Of a stretch of 64,000 bases of DNA, positions 8,415-17,200 are shown one piece after another (positions within the stretch are counted from its first letter, which is position 1; every line of letters starts with the position of its first letter). The stretch is from Poritiphilus sp965212595 (GTDB taxonomy: Bacteria; Bacteroidota; Bacteroidia; Flavobacteriales; Flavobacteriaceae): contig CBDBVE010000007.1 in assembly GCA_965212595.1 (NCBI GenBank), forward strand, positions 186,001-250,000. The letters are read 5' to 3'. The notes under the pieces were generated by a model. It searched no databases, was not told where the DNA came from, and worked only from the letters and a program-made list of their open reading frames with translations. Made by a program: the position numbers and the translations under genes.

Positions 8415-10015
8415 TTAATATTTTACTATGGTAAACATTTGTTGAAATGGATCTAGCGCCTTTATGAGGGTGGGTATTAGATTTTCGCCTAGTTCTAGAT
8501 ACATTTCAGAAAAGTTAAGCGTACGTTCTTGTAAGGATTGGTTGGGAAAAAGTTCATTCTGCAAGGCTGTCATACGAATGACATGGTCCTTCAACTTGTG
8601 TTTTTGTGCCCTGAGCAGACGTTTTTCAAGCCTGTCTAAACCTTTCTTTTGCTTTATCTCCTGTGCCTTGACAGCACCTAAAAAAGAAGCATCGGTTTGT
8701 TCGGCTAGTCCATAAAGTTCTTTAAAATGGTCTTCCAGCAACTCTTTTTGAGGGCTAAAATCAATGTCAATATTAGAAATCTCCCGAATCTTTTTATTTA
8801 TAAAGCTACTTTGCTTTAAAAACAAATCGCTCATTTCAAGGTCTAATTTTTGAACTTTTTTGTATTGCTTTTCTGAAATCATTAAAGCTGAATTACGCAA
8901 AAGCAACATTGGAAAAGGCACCTTTGCCGCATTAAAAGCTTCCTTGAGTTCCAGCCAGTAAGCCAATTCTCCTCCACCTCCAATATAGCAGAGGTTTGGC
9001 AAGATCACTTCCTGAAACAAAGGCCGTGAAATGACATTTGGCGAAAAGCGTTCCGGGTATGTGTTAAGTTCATTGAGGAGTTCTTCTTTGGTAAATGAGA
9101 TATCAGAATTAAGAACCTGATAGCCTCCCTCTTTTTCAACGATCCTCTCACGTAGTCCCTCGGTCAAATAAAAATAATTGATCTCCCTGGGGTTCACTTG
9201 AATATTGTAGTTCTCATTTGCTTCGCGCAACGCGTCAATGGTTTCATTTACCATCCTAAATGCGGTATTACTAAGCAAGTCTTCTTTGGCATAAGGGATT
9301 AAAAGCTCCTTAAGAGAAGTATTATTGCCATCAACAATGACCAGGCCATATTCCCCAAAAAGCGCATTGGCAAGGTATCTGGTAGCATCAGTAAGATTGG
9401 CCTTTTCCAGATAGGCATTTGAAAAGAGTTCTTTTAGTTGCTCAGCATTGCTGCTGCTTCCTAATTCTCCGGAAAACGTATTCAGAATCTCCTTTAAGCC
9501 CGCGGTACTCATCTCCCCTACGGCGCCAGAACCAGAATTGTTCCACTGCAATTTTTTTCCTCTAAAATTAAAGTAGTTGATCTCTTCAAAATCGTGATCT
9601 TCAGTAGCCATCCAATAGACAGGTACAAAATGATACTGCGGATACTTCTTTTTAAGATCCAGTGTAAGATTTATTGTTGAGATTATTTTGTATAAAAATA
9701 CAGGGGGCCCGTAAAAAGATTTAATTGATGTCCCGTAACTACGGTAAAAGTAAGTTCGTCTCTCAGAAGGGCAATATTGCTTTTTGTTTTCTTAGAAACC
9801 TGTAATGCCGTGTATTGATCTTCCAAAACCCGGGCAAGGACACTACGATTTTCTAAAGGAAATGACTCCTGTTTTTCTTTAATCTGCTTCTCAAAGGCGT
9901 TTAATTCAGGGTAATGGTGGTAGAAAGCTTGAAGACATTGCTTTTGGTCAAGATAGTCGCAAATTAAATCCGAAAAATAACCGGTCTCTCTAAAAGGGAT
10001 ACACTCAACTTCCAT
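8415..10015 (-). pseudogene. bshC: Bacillithiol biosynthesis cysteine-adding enzyme BshC, split by a one-base deletion
   Basis: Frames 9683-10015 (N-terminus, 110 residues) and 8415-9611 (398 residues) are parts of one BshC. The N-terminal part carries FTVVTGHQLNLFTGPLYF, and the C-terminal frame begins just before ATEDHDFEEINYF; both are hallmark BshC segments. The intervening DNA also encodes BshC-like sequence (KIISTINLTLDLKKKYPQ). The break maps to the A5 run at 9694-9698 (T5 on the coding strand). Adding one T gives GPLYFLYKIISTIN, an uninterrupted frame and 533 residues, the usual BshC size. BshC is proposed to add cysteine to GlcN-malate in the last step of bacillithiol synthesis; bshA and bshB are not here. 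It may be a sequencing indel rather than a real loss. A TAnnTTTG-like -7 element (TATCTTTG) lies just upstream at 10036-10043. Confidence 0.85.
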
Positions 10016-10174
10016 TTGATGCTTTAAAATCCGACCAAAGATAAAATTCCTGGGTTTTTCAATTCCTAAAAATACGTTAATTACTTTAACCTCTTAACGC
10101 TTAAATTGGAGCGATATCGGATTTGAAAATAAAAACTCGCCAATATTCATTAGATTTGGCCAATCACCAAACAA

Positions 10175-12640
10175 ATGAGAATTTCTATGAGGCAGTTTCT
10201 GTATACCCTCGTTTTGCTACTTACCTTAAACCTTAGTGCCCAAGACCTTCAATCACCCTCAGAATTTCTGGGCTATGAATTGGGTTCAAGTTTTACAAGG
10301 CATCATCAGGTAGTTGACTACTACGAATACCTGGCCAGTGCGGCCTCAGACAGGGTGAAGCTTGAAGAGTATGGTAAAACCAATGAAGGAAGAAAACTGC
10401 TGATCGCATATGTGTCGTCGGCCGATAACCTTCAGAACCTGGAAACCATACGTACCGAACACTTAAAAAGTACTTCTGGCGAAAGTACTGCTTCGAAAGC
10501 CATAGTATGGCTCAGCTATAATGTGCACGGAAATGAGAGCGTGAGTACGGAAGCTTCTATGCAGACCATCTATGACCTGCTTACGAGCAGGAAAGAATAC
10601 TTAGAAAATACGGTTGTGATTATGGATCCCTGTATTAACCCGGATGGAAGGGATCGCTATGTTAACTGGTATAAGCAATACAAAAACAGTCCCAATAATG
10701 TAGATCCCAACAGCAAGGAACACCACGAAGGTTGGTGGAGCGGAAGAAGTAATCACTATATGTTTGATCTCAACAGAGATTGGGCCTGGCTTACTCAGGT
10801 AGAAAGTCGACAACGCCTCAAAAAGTTTAATCGATGGCTTCCTCACGTCCATGTTGATTTTCATGAGCAAGGAGTAGATAACCCTTACTTTTTCGCTCCG
10901 GCGGCGGAACCGCTTCATGAAGTGATAACCGACTTTCAACGGGACTTCCAGGAGACTATCGGAAAAAATCACGCCAAGTACTTTGATGCTAATGGCTGGT
11001 TTTATTTTACCAAAGAAGTTTTTGACCTTTTTTACCCCAGTTACGGAGACACCTACCCTACTTATAACGGGGGTATTGGGATGACTTATGAACAAGGAGG
11101 CAGCGGAAGAGCTGGACTGGGAATAATTACGGGTATAGGAGATACTCTAACGCTAAAAGATAGAATTGCACATCATCATACGACGGGTTTATCTACTGTT
11201 GAGGTGGCTTCTGGCAATGCGGCTACTTTAAACGATGAGTTCAAGAAATTTTATCGCAACAGAAATTACAAATACAAAAGCTACGTCTTAAACGGAGAGG
11301 CTGATAATATTCACGCCCTGGCAGCATTGCTAGACAAGCACCAGATTTCTTACGGAAAGGGCACGGGAGGCACAGTAAAGGGTTACAATTATAAAACTGG
11401 CAGAAGTGGCTCATCCAGAGCTGGGAATGGTAGTTTAGTTGTCTCTACCAATCAACCAAGGGGTACCCTGGTCAAGGTACTTCTTGAGCCTAATGCCAAG
11501 CTAAGCGATTCACTTACATACGATATCACTGCCTGGTCTCTCCCGTTTGCTTACGGACTCGATGCCTTAGCTTCAGAAAGTATCATTCCGGGTTCGAGTT
11601 ACGAGGCCCCTGAGCCTCCTTCAAACCAGCTAAATGGCGACACCTATGCCTACCTCACAGATTGGAATAGCATGACCGACGCAAGGTTTTTAGCAGCCTT
11701 GCTAAAGAAAAAAATACGGGTTAGGTATGCCCAACGCCCTTTTAAGACAGATGGGCGGCGCTATGCCCGGGGCAGCCTTATTATTACGAAGGCCGATAAT
11801 CAGTCTAATCCAAATTTTCTTAACGACCTGGAAAAAGCCGCCACAGAATTCGCTAAAGAACTAATTGCCGCCTCAACCGGCTTTGTAGAAAGTGGTAAGG
11901 ACTTTGGATCTAGTTATGTACAAATGATCCCTAACATTAAGGTTGCAGTATTATCTGGAGATCCTACCTCTACCTTGCGTTTTGGGGAGATATGGCACTT
12001 TTTTGAACGACAATTGAATTACCCTGTATCTATACTTGATGCCGATTACATAAAAAGAGTTGATCTTTCTAAATATGATGTATTAGTCTTACCGGGAGGA
12101 TGGGGCTATGGGGCTTTCATCAATGACGACGTACTTAAACACCTTAAAGATTGGGTGGCCAAAGGAGGTAAATTAATCGCTATGGGAAAAGCTATTAAGA
12201 GCATTGATGGTGAAAAGGGATTTGGTATAAAGGAGCGAAAAAAAGAAGAGGATAGCACCGAAACCCGCCTAAGGCAACACGAGGCCACTCCAAGAGAGCA
12301 AATTAAGGGCGCCATTACCGGAGCGATTTTTAAAACTAAAGTAGATCGTACACATCCTTTGGCCTATGGTTATGAGGATACTTACTTTACCTTAAAATTA
12401 GGCAGTGATAGTTTTGATTACCTGGAAAATGGGACTGTAGCATATATAGAAAATGACACTAAGCCTGTTGCCGGATTCGCAGGTAGCGAAGCCCAAAAGA
12501 AGATGAGCAAAACACTTGTTTTTGGTGTAGAAAACCATGGTAGAGGCCAGGTAGTCTATATGGTAGACAATCCGCTTTTTAGAGGGTTTTGGGAAAAAGG
12601 AAAGCTGTTCTTCGCCAATGCGCTTTTTATGGTTGACTAG
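10175..12640 (+). CDS. Secreted M14-family zinc carboxypeptidase with C-terminal GATase-like domain
   Basis: This 821-residue protein has an N-terminal signal peptide (MRQFLYTLVLLLTLNLSAQ; the ATG at 10190 is an equally plausible start). Residues about 45-350 form an M14 peptidase domain: NVHGNESVS supplies the first zinc His and Glu, VHVDFHEQG the second His, and MTYEQGG the catalytic Glu. Around residues 600-680, KYDVLVLPGGWGYGAF and VAKGGKLIAMG resemble a class I glutamine amidotransferase-like fold without an obvious catalytic Cys, as in many bacterial M14 proteins. It probably degrades peptides in the periplasm or outside the cell. A TAGATTTG -7-like element lies at 10151-10158. The VOC gene follows after 30 bp. 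Confidence 0.85.
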   Translation: MRISMRQFLYTLVLLLTLNLSAQDLQSPSEFLGYELGSSFTRHHQVVDYYEYLASAASDRVKLEEYGKTNEGRKLLIAYVSSADNLQNLETIRTEHLKSTSGESTASKAIVWLSYNVHGNESVSTEASMQTIYDLLTSRKEYLENTVVIMDPCINPDGRDRYVNWYKQYKNSPNNVDPNSKEHHEGWWSGRSNHYMFDLNRDWAWLTQVESRQRLKKFNRWLPHVHVDFHEQGVDNPYFFAPAAEPLHEVITDFQRDFQETIGKNHAKYFDANGWFYFTKEVFDLFYPSYGDTYPTYNGGIGMTYEQGGSGRAGLGIITGIGDTLTLKDRIAHHHTTGLSTVEVASGNAATLNDEFKKFYRNRNYKYKSYVLNGEADNIHALAALLDKHQISYGKGTGGTVKGYNYKTGRSGSSRAGNGSLVVSTNQPRGTLVKVLLEPNAKLSDSLTYDITAWSLPFAYGLDALASESIIPGSSYEAPEPPSNQLNGDTYAYLTDWNSMTDARFLAALLKKKIRVRYAQRPFKTDGRRYARGSLIITKADNQSNPNFLNDLEKAATEFAKELIAASTGFVESGKDFGSSYVQMIPNIKVAVLSGDPTSTLRFGEIWHFFERQLNYPVSILDADYIKRVDLSKYDVLVLPGGWGYGAFINDDVLKHLKDWVAKGGKLIAMGKAIKSIDGEKGFGIKERKKEEDSTETRLRQHEATPREQIKGAITGAIFKTKVDRTHPLAYGYEDTYFTLKLGSDSFDYLENGTVAYIENDTKPVAGFAGSEAQKKMSKTLVFGVENHGRGQVVYMVDNPLFRGFWEKGKLFFANALFMVD

Positions 12641-12670
12641 TTTAAATAACAGTTTAAAAGCCTAAATATC

Positions 12671-13159
12671 ATGCAATCTGAGCAATTAGTAAAACCACTC
12701 TTAATTGCTTTTGTTTTCTTCTCCTTTTTAAGTTGGGGCCAAACTGAAGAATTGTCCGGCCCTATAGGATCTTTTTCGGCAATTATTGTGAAAGACATGA
12801 CGCGTTCCAAATCCTGGTACGAGAAGGTCCTGGGTTTTAAGGTCCTTACCGAAACAGAAAATACCGAAAGGGGGATCAAAATTGTAAACCTGGAAAACTC
12901 AATGATACAACTAGAGTTAATTGAGCTGGCCAACACTACTTCATTAGACCAGGTTCTGGCAGGATTACCCAAAGGTAGCCGTCTTAGCGGATTTTTTAAA
13001 TTCGGATTTAAGGTAGCGGGTTTTGATCGTTGGGTTGCCTATTTGAAAGAGACAGATGCCAATAACCTTGGGCGTGTTGTTAACGACCCTGTCTCTGGTA
13101 AACGCATGCTCATCCTTAAAGATCCAGACGGTAACAGGATACAGCTTTTTGAGAAATAG
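12671..13159 (+). CDS. Secreted VOC (glyoxalase/bleomycin resistance) superfamily protein
   Basis: This 162-residue protein starts with a cleavable signal (LLIAFVFFSFLSWGQ) and then a single VOC module. The pattern is SFSAIIVKDMTRSKSWYEKV, a beta-alpha-beta start with the usual D..RSxxWYxxxLGF, and it ends LILKDPDGNRIQLFE, the typical VOC metal-site strand. VOC proteins range from glyoxalases to dioxygenases and binding proteins, so no reaction is assigned. It lies 30 bp downstream of the M14 peptidase and is probably co-transcribed with it. Confidence 0.75.
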   Translation: MQSEQLVKPLLIAFVFFSFLSWGQTEELSGPIGSFSAIIVKDMTRSKSWYEKVLGFKVLTETENTERGIKIVNLENSMIQLELIELANTTSLDQVLAGLPKGSRLSGFFKFGFKVAGFDRWVAYLKETDANNLGRVVNDPVSGKRMLILKDPDGNRIQLFEK

Positions 13160-13379
13160 GCTGGCTATTTAGAACCTGGCGCCTTACTGTGTTCAACCCT
13201 TTATACGGAATTTCACCCACCTACCCTGATGAAATACATGCGAATCCAAACAAAAATGATGGGTCTTAGAAAAGGCAATTTCCCTTTTTAGAAACTAGAA
13301 TAGTTGCGCTAAATTATTAAATTACGGGCCGATAACAGGCTGCCACAATACGGGAGCCTCATATTGGAAAGCTAATTCA

Positions 13380-14453
13380 ATGAGACGGAGACTATATTTT
13401 GTTGCCATTTTTCTTATTGGCATCGGAACGAAATTTGGCTATGGCCAATATTCAGAGGAAGTGGTTGCAGCAACCCAGGATTTCCTGAACTCCTTAAAGA
13501 CCGAAGAAAGGGAAAGCATACAATACGAGCTGGAAGATTCCTTACGCACGCGGTGGACTAACTTCCCCGTAGGCATGGAGAAAAGGCCGGGAATTAAGAT
13601 TGGAGATGTCTCTGACGACAGTAAAATCAAATTTCATCAGCTATTATTGACCCTTTTTAGTTCGCAAGGATACCTGAAAGCAACCAGTATTATGAAATTA
13701 GATGATATGCTAAATATGGGTGCCGAAGTAGCTCTTGAGCGCGGAATGATCACAAAAAAGATGTTCGAAGAAATCGCTTCGTTGGAGTGGGACTACAACA
13801 ACTTCTATGTGTCTGTTTGGAACAGTCCGGATATGGTAGAACCCTGGGGATTAAAATTTGAAGGACATCATCTTTCTGTCAACCTCAGCATGTCTAATAC
13901 AAAAATATCTATGACACCCCTGTTCCTGGGTGCCGATCCGGCGGAAATGCCCTTGACAAAATATGCTGGCTTAAGAGTGTTAAGCAAGGAAGAGGACTAT
14001 GGTCTACGATTTGTAAACTCATTGGACCCTTATCAAAAGGAGATCGCGACCCTTAGCATGGCCGTCCCAGAGGATATAATTACCAATCCAATAGACAACC
14101 GAAGCATTACCGAGTACTACGGGATAAAAGGAAGTCAGCTCACAACGGTCCAGCAATCCAATCTTGAGCATTTAATAAGAGAGTACGTCAACAATCTTGA
14201 AAGAGAAAAAGCTCAGGAGGCTCTTGAAAAGATTCAGGCGTCAGGAATGGAGAATATCTACTTTGCGTGGATCGGAAGTTATGAACGAAAAAAACCGCAC
14301 TACTATATTATTCATACTCCGGATTATATTATCGAATACGACAATGTTGGTTTTCAAAAAGACGGCAACCATATCCATACCATTTGGAGAGAAAAGAAAA
14401 ACGACTTTGGAGAAGATATTCTCAAAGCCCACTATGAGGAACATAAACACTGA
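13380..14453 (+). CDS. DUF3500-family secreted protein
   Basis: This 357-residue protein has a signal peptide (residues about 1-22, ending GYGQ). The body matches the DUF3500 pattern I recall: an early acidic segment (SLKTEERESIQYELED), FHQLLLTLFSSQGYLKATSI near the middle of the first third, and the C-terminal YFAWIGSYERKKPHYYIIHT followed by IIEYDN...HIHTIWR. The biochemical function of the family is not established. It is a single gene with 220 bp of non-coding DNA before it, in which no clear signal was seen. Confidence 0.75.
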   Translation: MRRRLYFVAIFLIGIGTKFGYGQYSEEVVAATQDFLNSLKTEERESIQYELEDSLRTRWTNFPVGMEKRPGIKIGDVSDDSKIKFHQLLLTLFSSQGYLKATSIMKLDDMLNMGAEVALERGMITKKMFEEIASLEWDYNNFYVSVWNSPDMVEPWGLKFEGHHLSVNLSMSNTKISMTPLFLGADPAEMPLTKYAGLRVLSKEEDYGLRFVNSLDPYQKEIATLSMAVPEDIITNPIDNRSITEYYGIKGSQLTTVQQSNLEHLIREYVNNLEREKAQEALEKIQASGMENIYFAWIGSYERKKPHYYIIHTPDYIIEYDNVGFQKDGNHIHTIWREKKNDFGEDILKAHYEEHKH

Positions 14454-14519
14454 AGCCTTACTCCTACCCCTGAACTAAAGCTGTTTACTGGGCTATTTAT
14501 CCATAATATCTTAAAATAA

Positions 14520-14550
14520 TTTGTCTTTGTAGAAGATTTGTTTACATTTG
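14520..14550 (+). promoter_or_regulatory. Bacteroidota-type promoter of the ABC/GntR operon
   Basis: The -33 element TTG (14521-14523, within TTTG), a 19-base spacer and the -7 element TACATTTG (14543-14550) fit the Bacteroidota sigma-ABfr consensus TTG-N19-21-TAnnTTTG. Transcription should begin about 5-8 bases later, inside the palindrome at 14551-14576, leaving a leader of only about 25 nucleotides. Confidence 0.75.
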
Positions 14551-14576
14551 TAGTGTACTAGATAACTAATACACTA
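14551..14576. promoter_or_regulatory. Palindromic operator, probable GntR (YtrA-type) binding site
   Basis: An inverted repeat TAGTGTA-N12-TACACTA ends 3 bases before the ATG of the ABC ATPase. It resembles the AGTGTA-N13-TACACT operator known for YtrA of Bacillus, whose GntR subfamily matches the regulator encoded third in this operon. Its position over the predicted transcription start fits simple autorepression. The link is inference. Confidence 0.7.
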
Positions 14577-14579
14577 AGT

Positions 14580-15431
14580 ATGGTAAGTATTCAGAAACTG
14601 CTTTTTGCGTATCCCAAAGGGAGGTCTGTACTGAATAATATTGACCTTAAGCTTGAGGCAGGTAATATTTATGGACTCTTCGGGATGAATGGGGAGGGAA
14701 AAAGCACTTTGATGAAAATTGTTGCCGGACTGCTTGTTCCTCAAGCTGGTTCCGTACAAATACTTGGAAACCAGCCGATAAAAAGAAATGCAGAAAACCT
14801 CCAACATATATTTCTTGTCCCTGAAGAATTTGAGCTTCCAAGTCTAAAGATTCACACTTTCGAAGCTGTTAATTCACCTTTTTATCCCCGCTTTTCAAGA
14901 AATCAATTCTACAACTTAATAGAGGAATTCAAACTAGTGCCTAATGCGAATATCAATACGCTCTCCTTTGGTCAGAAGAAAAAAGTGCTAATAGCATTCG
15001 GAATAGCCACTAACACAAGTATCCTTCTTATGGACGAACCTACGAATGGCTTAGACATTCCTTCAAAAAGTCAGTTCAGAAAAATTATGGCATCGGCCAC
15101 AGACGAAGGGAAGTGTATCGTGATCTCTACGCACCAGGTCAGAGACTTGCACAGCCTTATCAATCATGTTGTGATCCTGGAACAGTCTGCCGTAATTTTT
15201 GATGAATCACTTAACGCGGTTTCTGAACTCTTATGGTTCGGGCGGCCTTCTAAAGATGCTGAGCCTTCCATTTTATATTCCGAAGGCACTTTTGGAGGAA
15301 AGGCAGTATTAAAGAAAGAACAACGAGATGAAACCGAAATAGACCTGGAATTATTGTTTAATGCTGTTCTCCATGCACCAGAGCCAATCGCAGCCCTCTT
15401 TAAAAAACAACAATATGATAGCGCAGTTTAG
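14580..15431 (+). CDS. ABC transporter ATP-binding protein
   Basis: This 283-residue nucleotide-binding subunit has Walker A GMNGEGKST (around residues 36-44), a signature-like LSFGQKKKV and Walker B SILLMDEPTNGLD. The signature motif is a degenerate LSFGQ, still acceptable in this family. The C-terminal 70 residues extend past the ATPase core. It is first in an operon with a permease (17 bp overlap), a GntR repressor and a DUF2807 protein. That arrangement resembles GntR-controlled exporters that respond to cell-envelope stress or antimicrobial peptides. The substrate is unknown. Confidence 0.9.
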   Translation: MVSIQKLLFAYPKGRSVLNNIDLKLEAGNIYGLFGMNGEGKSTLMKIVAGLLVPQAGSVQILGNQPIKRNAENLQHIFLVPEEFELPSLKIHTFEAVNSPFYPRFSRNQFYNLIEEFKLVPNANINTLSFGQKKKVLIAFGIATNTSILLMDEPTNGLDIPSKSQFRKIMASATDEGKCIVISTHQVRDLHSLINHVVILEQSAVIFDESLNAVSELLWFGRPSKDAEPSILYSEGTFGGKAVLKKEQRDETEIDLELLFNAVLHAPEPIAALFKKQQYDSAV

Positions 15432-16167
15432 CCTTAGGCGGGTAATCTATGCCATTCAACGCAATGTATCTATTTTAAGAGGTACAATCAACACAGGGCT
15501 TGCACTGGGTGGAGCAATTCTGTATCTGGCTTTTTTAATCAGCCTGAGAGGCGATAAGCGCCTTACCGCTGAAGAATTTAGTGCCGGTTTCGGCTTCTTT
15601 TATATGGTTCTGGGGATATTATTTACATTTTCAATTTTTAAAGAGGCTCATAACCAGAAATCGAATCATCTATATTTTACACTACCTATATCTCCCTTGG
15701 AACGCATTGTTAGCGTATGGCTCACCACTACCCTACTCTATACTTTCATATTTTTTGTTATGACCACCATAATAGGGCAAATTTCCATATTTACCGGTGC
15801 TGTAATTTTTAGAACAGATTTTCATTTGGTTCCGGCATTTTCCGGAAACATAGCAAGTATTATAAAAGGATATTTTATTATCCAACCCCTCTTCCTTTTG
15901 GGTTCTATTGCATTTAAGAGAAACAGGCTGGGTAAAACTATACTGGCCCTGGCCATACTCTTTTTTGCCTTTATGGTTTTCAATCTGTTTCTCATGGGAA
16001 TACTCAATTATGAATTCGATATGTTTTCAGGACAGGGCTACGGATCTGAAGCCTACGAGCTTGCTCAAAGAGATTTTTCTGGCCTGGGTTCCTGGGTCTA
16101 CGGGATGATTTTTGGCCCTGTTATGCTCGTAGCGGCCTACTTAAAGCTAGTGGAAAAGGAGGTATAG
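15415..16167 (+). CDS. ABC transporter permease subunit
   Basis: The preferred start is the ATG at 15415, beginning MIAQFSLRRVIYAIQ, rather than the ATG 54 bp upstream; it gives 250 residues and a 17 bp overlap with the ATPase gene. Six hydrophobic segments are visible: residues about 25-45, 60-80, 105-135, 150-172, 180-205 and 225-245. This fits an ABC-2-type permease partner of the preceding ATPase. No substrate-specific motif was recognised. One base separates its stop from the GntR start codon, indicating translational coupling. Confidence 0.75.
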   Translation: MIAQFSLRRVIYAIQRNVSILRGTINTGLALGGAILYLAFLISLRGDKRLTAEEFSAGFGFFYMVLGILFTFSIFKEAHNQKSNHLYFTLPISPLERIVSVWLTTTLLYTFIFFVMTTIIGQISIFTGAVIFRTDFHLVPAFSGNIASIIKGYFIIQPLFLLGSIAFKRNRLGKTILALAILFFAFMVFNLFLMGILNYEFDMFSGQGYGSEAYELAQRDFSGLGSWVYGMIFGPVMLVAAYLKLVEKEV

Positions 16168-16168
16168 G

Positions 16169-16549
16169 ATGGATTTTGACAACAGCAAGCCAATTTACCT
16201 GCAGATCGTAGATTTCTTCTACGAAAACATTCTTGTAAAAAGATGGCAAGAAGGGGAACGCATCCCCTCGGTGAGAGAAATTGCTGTTATGGTAGAAGTA
16301 AACCCTAATACAGCTATGAGGGCATTTGCACACCTACAGGACCAACAGGTCATTTACAATAAACGTGGGATAGGATATTTCGTGGCCGAGGAAGGTTATG
16401 TTAGAGTTCTCGAAATAAAGCGAACAGAATTTAAAGAAGTTATTCTCCCCGATGTCTTTAAAAAAATGAGATTGTTAAACGTGGAATTTGAAGAGGTCCG
16501 AGCCTCTTACCAAACGTATTCAAAAAATGAAGAAAATGAAAACAAGTAA
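16169..16549 (+). CDS. GntR-family (YtrA-like) transcriptional regulator
   Basis: This 126-residue protein begins DFDNSKPIYLQIVDFF and contains RIPSVREIAVMVEVNPNTAMRAFAHLQ, the classic winged helix-turn-helix of GntR proteins. The short C-terminal tail lacks a large effector domain, which is typical of the YtrA subfamily that usually represses its own ABC-transporter operon. The palindrome at 14551-14576 is the likely binding site. Its end overlaps the DUF2807 gene by 23 bp. Confidence 0.88.
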   Translation: MDFDNSKPIYLQIVDFFYENILVKRWQEGERIPSVREIAVMVEVNPNTAMRAFAHLQDQQVIYNKRGIGYFVAEEGYVRVLEIKRTEFKEVILPDVFKKMRLLNVEFEEVRASYQTYSKNEENENK

Positions 16550-17084
16550 TCTGGTCATACTTATCGCACTAGGAGTTTTATTTCTTCTTGCAATGAGTTT
16601 TCAATTTTCTCTAAGCAACTATGTGCGAAAGGTAGCTGATCCAAAGTACCATGGCGAACTGACGAAACGGTCTTACGATTTGGCTGAATTTCAAAAAATA
16701 GCCGTTCAGGGTGATCTAACCGTTTACTTTAAGCAAGATTCTGTTTTCTCCATCGAGATAGAAGCCCCTTCGAACTTATTAGACCATATCGAAGTAAGCG
16801 TTCAGGAAGACGAATTACGATTGGGGAAACTTGAAAGTTTTAAAGGGAATGACAGCATTACCGCTTTTGTGTCTTCCGATAAATTGGAAGGTCTGTTTCT
16901 CGCTTCCGGGGCTTACTTAAAAACAGTAAGCCAGGTAGAAGGTAATGACCTAAGGCTCAAATTTGAAGCAAATAGCGACGGAATGCTCCACTTATCTTAT
17001 GAAAATGTGGAATGCAAGGCTGCCTCAGGGTCCCATGTTCAGCTTCAGGGGAAAATGGGGTCGCTTAGTTTTGGTAATCAGTAG
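16527..17084 (+). CDS. DUF2807 (head GIN domain-like) protein, possibly shortened by a repeat array
   Basis: The start at 16527 (MKKMKTSNLV) is preferred, giving 185 residues. An N-terminal membrane anchor or signal (VILIALGVLFLLAMSFQF) is followed by a beta-rich region with FQKIAVQGDLTVYFKQD and ECKAASGSHVQLQG, typical of DUF2807 putative auto-transporter adhesin head domains. Homologues usually run further through more SGxxxxxL beta-helix repeats. Here the last codons, including the TAG stop, coincide with the start of a 7-bp tandem repeat array (17079-17141), so the C-terminus may have been truncated or replaced. It is the fourth gene of the ABC/GntR operon, a frequent association in flavobacteria. 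Confidence 0.7.
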   Translation: MKKMKTSNLVILIALGVLFLLAMSFQFSLSNYVRKVADPKYHGELTKRSYDLAEFQKIAVQGDLTVYFKQDSVFSIEIEAPSNLLDHIEVSVQEDELRLGKLESFKGNDSITAFVSSDKLEGLFLASGAYLKTVSQVEGNDLRLKFEANSDGMLHLSYENVECKAASGSHVQLQGKMGSLSFGNQ

Positions 17085-17141
17085 GCAATGGGCAGTAAAC
17101 AGTAAACAGTAAACAGTAAACAGTAAACAGTAAACAGTAAA
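17079..17141. repeat. Heptamer tandem repeat array (9 units, 7 of them identical CAGTAAA)
   Basis: The array reads CAGTAGG, CAATGGG, then seven perfect CAGTAAA units ending at 17141. It begins inside the final codons of the DUF2807 gene and ends 52 bp before the next ATG (17194). The unit is one base longer than two codons, so copy-number changes would shift any frame crossing it and would also alter the spacing between the two genes. Confidence 0.95.
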
Positions 17142-17164
17142 CAAAAATAGTAATCAGTTTATTT

Positions 17165-17200
17165 ATCAATCATCAATTTAAAAACGAACAGTCATGAATT
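17165..17200 (+). repeat. 36-bp leader repeat, copy 1 (over the start of the DUF4386 gene)
   Basis: These 36 bases, including the ATG at 17194 and the next four bases, recur at 18421-18456 over the start of the DUF2306 gene with one mismatch (G/C at 17186 versus 18442). The copies lie in front of two unrelated membrane-protein genes, so the identity is in the leader and start region only. Confidence 0.9.

Noticed and set aside
10601..11095. 164-codon open frame opposite the M14 peptidase
   Set aside because: It is antisense to catalytic motifs of a well-supported gene and has no recognisable protein pattern.
17079..17141. CRISPR-like array
   Set aside because: The units are 7 bp and contiguous, with no spacers and no cas genes; it is a simple tandem repeat.
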